Positions 56,871-64,000 of a DNA stretch of 64,000 bases are shown one piece after another (positions within the stretch are counted from its first letter, which is position 1; every line of letters starts with the position of its first letter). The stretch comes from Nematopogon swammerdamellus. Lineage: Eukaryota; Arthropoda; Insecta; Lepidoptera; Adelidae. The position numbers and the translations under genes are program-made. The DNA lies in contig OX336343.1 in the NCBI GenBank assembly GCA_946902875.1, positions 20,507,596-20,571,595 of the forward strand. The letters are read 5' to 3'. A model generated the notes under the pieces. The model saw nothing but the letters and a program-made list of their open reading frames with translations. It did no database searches and was not told the DNA's origin.

Positions 56871-57265
56871 CGGACAGTCCGGTTTTCAATGCCCCTGTCC
56901 GGTTTTGACCTATGAAATATGACCAGGTTTTGTCCGGTTTTTAAATTTCCCGACCGGTAATACTGAAATATTTCTATTCCCGCCATACATAAGCTATTGC
57001 TAGGCACACTTGGACAGACGAGCGGAATAAATTAGAGCTACAGACATTGAAAAGCGAGTTATGCATTTTTTTCAGCATTTCACATACTTGCACCACATTG
57101 AAGGAGGCAATATCGAATAACATAACTCTTCTTAAAGCAGCGATGTCTAGTGCTTTCTTTCTTAAATTTCATGTGTTTTACTTTAAAAATCTAAATAAAA
57201 TTCTCTAATTTAATAATTGAATTTTTGGTTGTCCGTTTTTTTAATGGTGAACATCTGGTAACCCT
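56844..57265. mobile_element. Non-autonomous element with TGGGTTGCCAGATG ends
   Basis: Inverted ends TGGGTTGCCAGATG and CATCTGGTAACCCT; flanks ATCCCTACGT (56834-56843) and ATCCCTCCGT (57266-57275) look like a 9-10 bp target duplication with one mismatch. The interior repeats CCGGTTTT several times. Confidence 0.55.
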
Positions 57266-57963
57266 ATCCCTCCGTGGCTGCTAGATAAATTCCACCTAGC
57301 CTAAGGTACAGTTAGGAATGTAGACTGGAATGGATGAGTTAAGAGTGCAGAGCACATTATTAAATGAAATAAATTAACGTTTATTTCAGGTATAAACCCA
57401 TATCTGTACACAAACAACACATAATATACAGCACACAATTAGAAATAAAAATAAATTTAAATAAGGGGCGTTTACCTGAATAGTTGCGTTAGTCATTATG
57501 ATGATGTTCTATAATTTTCAACTACTACTTAATTGGAGAATTTATAATTTCTCTAAATACCTATGTAGAAAAAAATAACCATACTATGTGTTGTAGGTAA
57601 ATGAATACATTGGATTAGATTAGTTAGTATTCTTGCTCTCAGCAAAGATAATAAACCACTACGTTTAGCTCTCAGGAAACATAACAAATAGGTAAATAGG
57701 TAACAAAACAGGTAGAGTAGAACCACTGACAGTCTGTGACGGACAGCAAACAGTGTCACTGCACGCACTGACATTTGACAATAGAAAGATTGTTGTTGTT
57801 GTTGTTATTTTTTTCGCCCTAAATATTTTTTTTTTTTTTTTTTTCTCTCGTCTTCCACCTGCAATCAGCCTTTATAAGCCTTTATCAGGTTTGATGGTAT
57901 TGTTTAAGTGACGCGGGGAAGCTGCCATCCATTGACAACAGCCTCCATATTCCTTCCATCTTC

Positions 57964-60687
57964 CTATTTAAACAGGAGTAGGTTGTTTCTTTTGAGTCGG
58001 GCGATGTCGTCTCTTGTATTTAGAAGCTGTAGTGCCAGCGGGTTCACATGGTGCTGCAGACGCAATTTGTAACTTTCCAGCCGATTTTTCACTTCCTCCT
58101 TCACTGTTACCATTTCCAGGTACTCGTGGACTTCACTATTTTTGGTGAACCATGTGGCACCGCAGATTCCGCGTAGAACCTTGTTCTGGAATCGCTGGAG
58201 AATTTCCACGTTTGATGTGCTGGCAGATCCCCATAGTTCGATGCCATACGTCCACACCGGCTTGAGGATTGTTTTGTACACAAGGAGTTTATTAGTAAGT
58301 GAAAGTTTGGACTGTCTATCCAGGAGCCAGTGGAGATTTCTATATTTGTGGTTTAGTTCCTCTTTCTTCGCTGTGATGTGGTTCTTCCAAGTCAGTCGTC
58401 GGTCCAAGTGACATCCGAGGTACTTTACACTAGTTTTATGCGGCAGTATATTACCTTTGAGCCTGATCGGTGGACAGTCGCCTTGTCTTAACGTGAATGT
58501 AATATGTATCGATTTGGTAGCGCTAACTTGTATATGCCAGATATCCAGCCAGTGGTCTACTTTCTCAATATGGTTTTGTAGCATTACTGAAGCCATTGCT
58601 GGATCTGAACTGCTCGATAGAAAAGCTGTGTCATCTGCGTATGTTGCTCCGAGTATATGGTCTGATTCGGGAAGATCAGCTGTGAAAATGGTGTACAGTA
58701 CAGGGCCAAGAACAGAGCCTTGTGGAACTCCAGCTCGACACTTTCGAGTAGTGGATTGGTCTTCATTATATTTGACTTGGAAGAGCCGGTTCTCCAGATA
58801 GGATTTTATCAGCATAAACACAGTGTTTGGTAATGTCTTTTTTATTTTGTACAGAAGTCCCTTGTGCCATACGCGATCAAAGGCCTGTTGGATATCTAGG
58901 AAAACCGCTGAGCAGTATTCCTTCTTCTCGAGAGACTGTCGTATCTTTCTGACTATGCGATGTACCTGCTCTATGGTTGAGTGGCTTGATCGAAATCCAA
59001 ACTGATGATCCGGTATGATATTCTCTTCTTTTAGTAGGGGTTTGAGTCTACCGAGGAAGATTTTTTCAAAGAGTTTGGATAATACTGGCAGCAAACTTAT
59101 GGGCCTGTAGGATGAGACATCAGTTGGCGGCTTACCAGCTTTGTGTATTAATATGATCTGCGATATTTTCCACATAGAAGGAAAGTATTGTATTCTTAAG
59201 ATGGCATTAAAGATAATTGTTATCATTACTATTCCTTTTCTCGGTAGCCTTTTTAGCAGTTCTGCAGTGATCAGATCGTATCCCGGTGCTTTTAAGTTTT
59301 GCATGCCTCTAATTTCTCTGAATACCTCTCTTGGCGTTACTGTTTTTAGAGGCGGTGACATCTGCTGGTCGCTTTGCAGTAACTCGTCTATCTCTCGCTC
59401 TGTGTGTTCGTTTTCGTTTTGGGAGTCGTTCGGTTTGAACACATTTTCGAGATGATCTGCGAACAGTTCACATTTCTCTAAGTCAGTCTTTACCCATGTT
59501 CCATTAGAGCGTTTCAGTGGTGGTACGGGCTTTTGAGGTTGGTTGAAAGACTTTGTCATTTTCCACAGATTGTATTCACTCCTATTATCACAGCCACATT
59601 TTTCCAGTTTGTCCTGTAGGGTTTTATTATTCTGTTCAGCGATCAGCAATTTCAGTTCACGTTTAGCCTTATTGAGATTGGCTTTGTCAACTGGATGTCG
59701 GCTTAGTTGCCATCTCCGCCTTAGTTTACGTTTCTCTTGAACTTTCCCCTTGATTTGCATGGTATAATTTTTTGAGAAGGTCACATTATTTTGTACTGAG
59801 GGTGTAACTCTCCACGCTATCTCTTGTATAGTCCTCGTAAAGTAGAGCACGGCTTCATCAACATTGTCGCTGTCCTTGAGGGGTATGCGAAGGTCAAGCT
59901 CATTTTCAAGACAGTCCTGGAAAGCACTCCAATCAGTTAATTTGTTGTATAGTGTACACACATTTGATTTAGTTATAATTTTGGTGCTCAAGGTCATTAT
60001 AACTGGGGAGTGGTCTGATGAGCCATCTAGGCACGATTCTACTGTGTGATAGAGGTCACTGATTCCTTTTGTGATGTAAAAGTCTAGTAGGTCGGGAGTT
60101 TTATTCGTATCCGTAGGCCAGTATGTCGGTTCACCTGTTGATATAGCCTCTAGTCTGTTTCTGTCTATAGACATTTTAAGTGCTCTACCCCTTGTCAGTA
60201 TCATTCTTGATCCCCATTTAACGTGCTTTGCGTTCCAATCACCGCCTGCTACAAATCGGTGACCAAGAGTGCTGAAGAATTCAGAGAACATTTCATCGCT
60301 GATGTTGTGTTTGGGTGGACAGTATATAGACGAAAGAGTAAGAGGACCTTGCCACTCATCTATTGAAATTGATGTACCCTGCAGGTGTTCATGTCGGTAT
60401 CCAGGCAGGATGTGATGTTTGATATTATTTTTTACAATTATTGCTGTCCCACCATGTGCCGACATGTCTGGGTGGTTGGTAAAGTAGCACAAAAATCCTT
60501 TTATGTTAAAAGATTTACTATCCGTCATGTGTGATTCCGAAATAAGCAATACATCTAATTTATTGAGAATTATTAGGCTTTCAACTTCATCTTTATTGGC
60601 CAAAAGACCATTTGTGTTCCAGGTTGCGATTCTCAGATTATCTATTTCTTTGATTGATTGACCAACGTTGTTATAAGGTTCACCAAA
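57964..60687 (-). CDS. LINE ORF2: endonuclease and reverse transcriptase (intact)
   Basis: Open from 60687 to the stop at 57964 (907 codons open; no ATG at the start, so translation probably couples to ORF1). The APE-type endonuclease has RIATWNTNGLLANK, LLISESH, GGDWNAKHVKWGS and SDHSPVIMT. The reverse transcriptase has SYRPISLLPVLSKLFEKI, DHQFGFRSSHSTIEQVHRIV, FLDIQQAFDRVWHKGL, GVPQGSVLGPVLYTIFTADL and the catalytic YADDTAFLSS. It ends with the Jockey-type tail (SASTSNVEILQRFQNKVLRG) and has no RNase H. No stop or frameshift is seen, so the copy may encode active enzyme, although the element is truncated in ORF1. Confidence 0.93.
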   Translation of the reverse strand, partial: FGEPYNNVGQSIKEIDNLRIATWNTNGLLANKDEVESLIILNKLDVLLISESHMTDSKSFNIKGFLCYFTNHPDMSAHGGTAIIVKNNIKHHILPGYRHEHLQGTSISIDEWQGPLTLSSIYCPPKHNISDEMFSEFFSTLGHRFVAGGDWNAKHVKWGSRMILTRGRALKMSIDRNRLEAISTGEPTYWPTDTNKTPDLLDFYITKGISDLYHTVESCLDGSSDHSPVIMTLSTKIITKSNVCTLYNKLTDWSAFQDCLENELDLRIPLKDSDNVDEAVLYFTRTIQEIAWRVTPSVQNNVTFSKNYTMQIKGKVQEKRKLRRRWQLSRHPVDKANLNKAKRELKLLIAEQNNKTLQDKLEKCGCDNRSEYNLWKMTKSFNQPQKPVPPLKRSNGTWVKTDLEKCELFADHLENVFKPNDSQNENEHTEREIDELLQSDQQMSPPLKTVTPREVFREIRGMQNLKAPGYDLITAELLKRLPRKGIVMITIIFNAILRIQYFPSMWKISQIILIHKAGKPPTDVSSYRPISLLPVLSKLFEKIFLGRLKPLLKEENIIPDHQFGFRSSHSTIEQVHRIVRKIRQSLEKKEYCSAVFLDIQQAFDRVWHKGLLYKIKKTLPNTVFMLIKSYLENRLFQVKYNEDQSTTRKCRAGVPQGSVLGPVLYTIFTADLPESDHILGATYADDTAFLSSSSDPAMASVMLQNHIEKVDHWLDIWHIQVSATKSIHITFTLRQGDCPPIRLKGNILPHKTSVKYLGCHLDRRLTWKNHITAKKEELNHKYRNLHWLLDRQSKLSLTNKLLVYKTILKPVWTYGIELWGSASTSNVEILQRFQNKVLRGICGATWFTKNSEVHEYLEMVTVKEEVKNRLESYKLRLQHHVNPLALQLLNTRDDIARLKRNNLLLFK

Positions 60688-60769
60688 CTACTTATTTGTT
60701 GAATGAGAATATCAATCTTTTCTGACTGCTTTATCATAAGCATCTCAAGACTGTTGGATGGCTGGGCCT
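60642..60769 (-). pseudogene. C-terminal end of LINE ORF1
   Basis: Minus-strand frame: NSLEMLMIKQSEKIDILIQQ, then ISSLVNLITTLVNQSKK-stop. It is a heptad-like coiled coil. Its TAG at 60642-60644 lies inside the ORF2 open frame, the overlapping arrangement common in Jockey elements. Truncated at the LINE's 5' end. Confidence 0.6.
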
Positions 60770-61432
60770 AACACATAATATACAGCACACAATTAGAAAT
60801 AAAAATAAATTTAAATAAGGGGCGTTTACCTGAATAGTTGCGTTAGTCATTATGATGATGTTCTATAATTTTCAACTACTACTTAATTGGAGAATTTATA
60901 ATTTCTCTAAATACCTATGTAGAAAAAAATAACCATACTATGTGTTGTAGGTAAATGAATACATTGGATTAGATTAGTTAGTATTCTTGCTCTCAGCAAA
61001 GATAATAAACCACTACGTTTAGCTCTCAGGAAACATAACAAATAGGTAAATAGGTAACAAAACAGGTAGAGTAGAACCACTGACAGTCTGTGACGGACAG
61101 CAAACAGTGTCACTGCACGCACTGACATTTGACAATAGAAAGATTGTTGTTGTTGTTGTTATTTTTTTCGCCCTAAATATGCAGGCAAAGATCATTTGAC
61201 CATAAAGCCAACAATAGAAAGAAAGAAACCCGTGTTGTGTTTTTGTTTTTTTAGAACGGCGATTACTTCCTCAGTGGTTCTCCAAGCATCAATTCAGTTT
61301 TCTCTTTTTAGACTTTTCCCCACGAAAGTGATGATCAGTAAAATTCTGCTGCTTTTGGTACTCTAATAAAATAATACATCATTATAATATGGTCACACTC
61401 AGAAAGTGCGACTGTGTCGCCGAGCCGACCAT

Positions 61433-61597
61433 AAAGCCGCGTCTCCTGCGAATGTTTTTTCGAAAAAATATACAAAAAACATGAAACAAAAACATTATTT
61501 CTCTATGGTTTTCATATAAATTTGGATGGCCACGCCCCAATGTTTCAATGTTTCTGCGTAATGTTTAAAAAAAACATTCGCAGGAGACGCGGCTTAA
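61433..61597. mobile_element. MITE, first of a tandem pair
   Basis: Ends AAAGCCGCGTCTCCTGCGAA and the inverse TTCGCAGGAGACGCGGCTT, with the internal motif CACGCCCCAATGTTTC. Confidence 0.75.
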
Positions 61598-61623
61598 GGT
61601 GTCTACAACGCTCACTAAAATAC

Positions 61624-61758
61624 GCCGCGTCTCGTGCGAATGTTTTATCGAAACATTACAGAAACATCGAGACATTGGGGCGTGGCCATACACATTTGTA
61701 TGAAAACAAATGTTTTTGTGTAATGTTTCGAAAAAACATGCGCAGGAGACGCGGCTTT
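61624..61758. mobile_element. MITE, second of a tandem pair
   Basis: Ends GCCGCGTCTCGTGCGAATGT and CATGCGCAGGAGACGCGGC, with GGGGCGTGGCC inside. Related to the first by inversion of the interior. Confidence 0.72.
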
Positions 61759-62041
61759 AGACCTAGTGCCACTGATTTAAATTCTACTCTCTGATTGGTC
61801 CGTTACCAAATTAATAAAGATAACTTCGGTGCTGCCATTTTACAAGATTTCGTGCCCGCAATCAGCTTTATGTGCGTGTATGTGTGTTGCTAACCCAGAA
61901 CCATTGTATTCTGACGGGACGGCCGCGCCGCGGCCCGCATGCAAAAATTATCTTGCTCTAAACTATGGATAATAAAAAAATCTGCATATATTAGGTAATT
62001 AATTGTTTGAAGAAGTGAACTCATGAAAATAAATATTATAC

Positions 62042-62162
62042 CTTCGTGCAAAGAGTTTGTATTACGTCGCTGCGCTCCTTTATAGAGAGAATCTGAGCGT
62101 TGGTGAGGTGAAGCTTCGTTGGTGAGCGCCACGAACCGCGTTCGGGTCCGATCGGCAGTCAT
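62042..62162 (-). CDS. Weak candidate for Sec15 exon 1
   Basis: A minus-strand frame ends KERSDVIQTLCTK in phase 0 at an AAG|GTATAAT donor, the phase required by Sec15 exon 2. It resembles the short helix that precedes the E(I/L)E motif in other Sec15 proteins only loosely. The frame has no ATG (a TGA lies just upstream), while a different frame starts with ATG at 62162 but ends in the wrong phase. It could instead be chance or the first exon of another transcript. Confidence 0.22.
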
Positions 62163-62229
62163 CGGCCGTGCTCCGTCGCGCGATGCAGAGGGATCAATTT
62201 CTTAGTTTTATTCCTAAAATTCAGCCAAA
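62163..62229. promoter_or_regulatory. Possible divergent promoter between THAP exon and Sec15
   Basis: A GC-rich stretch with CGGCCGTGCTCCGTCGCGCG precedes the THAP ATG on the plus strand and the candidate Sec15 first exon on the minus strand. ATTGG boxes lie at about 61793. Inferred only from gene order. Confidence 0.25.
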
Positions 62230-62316
62230 ATGGTCAACTGTTGCGTTTTAATTTGCAAATCTGACTCAAATAAGAAGACTAGAATCGTGAATGGTCTAAG
62301 ATTCCACAGGGAATTG
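62230..62316 (+). CDS. First exon of a THAP-domain protein (partial)
   Basis: 29 codons from ATG: MVNCCVLICKSDSNKKTR, then VNGLRFHREL, ending at a possible GTATTT donor (an in-frame TGA follows shortly, so splicing is required). M-V-x-C-C-x(3)-C...F-H is the start of the THAP zinc finger (C2CH), a DNA-binding fold found in host regulators and P-element transposases. The second Cys and His would be in the next exon, which I cannot place in this window. It could be a transposon-derived fragment. Confidence 0.5.
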
Positions 62317-62454
62317 GTATTTTGGTGATATTTTAACCGGGAGCGACGGCGGTGGCGGATTTCCTATAGAACGTGCTAAGTCTAAATCATATTTTTTCCA
62401 GAATATTTATATAATAAATAATCCATGTGATTACGTATTTAATTTAAGTAGTAC

Positions 62455-62800
62455 TAGCTTTTGCCTGCGGTTTCGCTCGCGTGAAATTCGAATTTAAAAA
62501 GAAGAAAGTAATTAAGCCCGCCCCCGTACATTTTCGGTTTGTATGACAGCCACATCATAGCGTAACCGGAACTGAATTTTATTTAGCCTATCCTATGTCT
62601 CGTATAGGTAAATGTGCTTGTACTAAGTTTCATCAAATTCGGATGATCGGTTTAAGAGCTATGGTGGAATATACATAGTTATATACATACAGAAAATAGT
62701 TCTAAAAATCGTCAATTTAGTTTTAGTATCATACATCTAGAGTCTACAAACGCAATATCTCATAAAACAAAGTAACTTACTCCATGGCAATCCCTTACAG
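62455..62800 (+). repeat. Dispersed repeat
   Basis: TTCGCTCGCGTGAAATTCG at 62473 matches the ends of 20464-22069; ATCAAATTCGGATGATCGGT and GTCAATTTAGTTTTAGTATC match 26590-26670. Confidence 0.7.
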
Positions 62801-63580
62801 ATTTATTATTAGTAGGTATTGATGATAAAGTTCCAAAATAGGAGGCAGATATGATCTTTCGTGTATTTTTTTTAAACCAAGTAAAAGTCAATACTCTATG
62901 GAAGAACTTTAGAGCTCGGACGCATGTTCACGTAGGTATCTTATGAACACGAGTCAGTAAGCCTGGATACGAAATACGGCATCGTTTGTATGAGAACCGA
63001 GGTAGCCGCCAAAGGGGTGTGAAGTCTGAGGCGGGAGCGGCGCATGGAACGCCGTGATTGGCCGAGCGAGTAGGTAGCCAAGTGACGCCAGTCTTCCATA
63101 CGTTTGAACGGGATTCATACAATAAGTCGCTCATTGTGTCGATTCGCGATGAAAAGATGAAACGGATTTAACAATATTTAACCCTTCTTTACATCAAGGG
63201 AATAATATAACTTTCTCTTAAATGAACAAAGGCAACGCCCCTTTCACAATTTTGCGAATTTGCAGATTTTCGCATAAACACGATAATAGTTCTAAGTTCT
63301 GAGATACCTCGGATACTTTATTATAAATCTACATAAAATTTCCAAAACAATGATATGTAAGACCTCGTACATTGGTATTATCTTATTGGAGTATTTGTTA
63401 TTGGAATTTTCCAAAATTAAAAAAATAATGTTAGAAAGTCGAAAAGTTTTGTAACCAAAAAAAAAATAATTATATTATTTACAACTATTTGCTAATTACT
63501 TAGCCAACGATATGACAAATTATATTGCAATATGACTTCGCGAAAAATTCGCGAAAATCTACCCTACCATAAAAAATTTA
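62801..63580. other. Intergenic, nothing recognised
   Basis: AT-rich; no gene or named repeat seen. Confidence 0.4.
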
Positions 63581-63583
63581 TGA

Positions 63584-63712
63584 GTACCCACCTCGATATT
63601 TAATTTTTTTACGGTAAAATGAGGTTTTCCAGGCTTTGCCTTTTTTAACAAACTAACCAGCCATACCCACCTGGATATTTAATTTTTTTACGGTAAAATG
63701 AGGTTTTCCAGG
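63584..63712 (+). repeat. Direct repeat, two units 79 bp apart
   Basis: TACCCACCT.GATATTTAAT then GGTAAAATGAGGTTTTCCAG occurs at 63585 and 63664. Confidence 0.85.
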
Positions 63713-63960
63713 TATGACCAAAACAAATTATCACGTGATAGATGGGTAGATCTCATCGAGACGTTCAGTTTGAGTACCAACACGATGGGTCTAAGTTCAG
63801 TGGTTCTCGAGATATGACCAAAACAAATTAACACGTGACAGATGGGTAGATCTCACCGAGACGTTCAGTTTGAGTACCAACACGATGGGTCTAAGTCCAG
63901 TGGTTCTGTAGATATGACCAAAACTAATGATCACGTGACAGATGATAATTCCGACCCCTC
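63713..63960 (+). repeat. 100-bp tandem repeat, 2.3 units
   Basis: Units start TATGACCAAAAC at 63713, 63813 and 63913; each includes CACGTGA and GAGACGTTCAGTTTGAGTAC. Sequence continues to the window end without a gene. Confidence 0.9.
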
Positions 63961-64000
63961 ACTCGCATGATCGCATCGCATTTCGCATTTAGATGCTAGC

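Larger units (their letters stand above)
57416..61180 (-). mobile_element. Jockey-type LINE insertion with a 411-bp flanking duplication
   Basis: The LINE itself is 57827-60769 (2943 bp) on the minus strand: T-run (poly(A)) at 57827-57844, 3' UTR, intact ORF2, and the last ~40 codons of ORF1. It is bounded by two direct copies of a 411-bp segment, 57416-57826 and 60770-61180, in which I see no difference; both begin AACACATAATATACAG and end CGCCCTAAATAT. The junctions coincide exactly with the poly(A) end and the truncated 5' end of the LINE. Confidence 0.9.

Noticed and set aside
61522..61794. 90-codon plus-strand frame over the paired MITEs
   Set aside because: Its internal similarity comes from the inverted repeats, not from a protein family.

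Overview
This window is nuclear DNA of an insect, most likely a moth or butterfly (Lepidoptera). The evidence is an intron-rich conserved gene, AT-rich intergenic DNA, a very dense load of transposons (Transib, piggyBac, hAT, Ty3/gypsy, BEL/Pao, Jockey-type LINE, Penelope, SINEs), a short interstitial TTAGG tract, and recurrent dispersed repeats of a kind typical of lepidopteran genomes. It holds no bacterial operon, CRISPR array or rRNA operon. All family calls come from reading motifs; no search was run.

The only clearly conserved host gene is Sec15 (exocyst complex component 6) on the minus strand. Fourteen coding exons can be placed between 55104 and 23590. Their phases all agree and they sum to 2277 nt (758 codons plus stop), lacking only the first short exon. 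One splice donor is GC instead of GT (39108-39109). The penultimate exon (25526-25729) is followed, inside the next intron, by eleven further 134-bp tandem copies. Each copy carries a 111-nt open, phase-compatible mini-exon with its own AG and GT (23985-25525). A THAP zinc-finger first exon (62230-62316, plus) may share a divergent promoter with Sec15.

Layout: 82-4214 is a foldback element with Transib-type ends and a CGCCG target duplication. 4428-8260 holds a small TIR element, SINEs, a hairpin repeat and a LINE reverse-transcriptase tail. 8556-14174 is a complete-ended Ty3/gypsy element with matching LTRs and a frameshifted pol. 15142-16109 is a piggyBac remnant between TTAA sites. 16482-18135 and 20464-22069 are inverted-repeat elements. 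22700-26450 holds Penelope pieces around the 3' end of Sec15. 26-46 kb is Sec15 exons separated by SINEs, LINE tails, a hAT MITE and a TA-flanked MITE. 46915-53852 is a BEL/Pao element with 1412-bp matching LTRs, inserted in a Sec15 intron; its pol has been replaced by an Ala/Pro/Arg-rich repeat region. 57827-60769 is a Jockey-type LINE with an open ORF2, flanked by a 411-bp direct repeat that looks like an exceptionally long target-site duplication. 61433-63960 holds paired MITEs, the THAP exon and tandem repeats.

The SINE family that recurs at least twelve times appears chimeric: a tRNA-like A box and B box flank a segment matching the internal control region of 5S rRNA. The nested insertion at 7272-7758 defines its ends.
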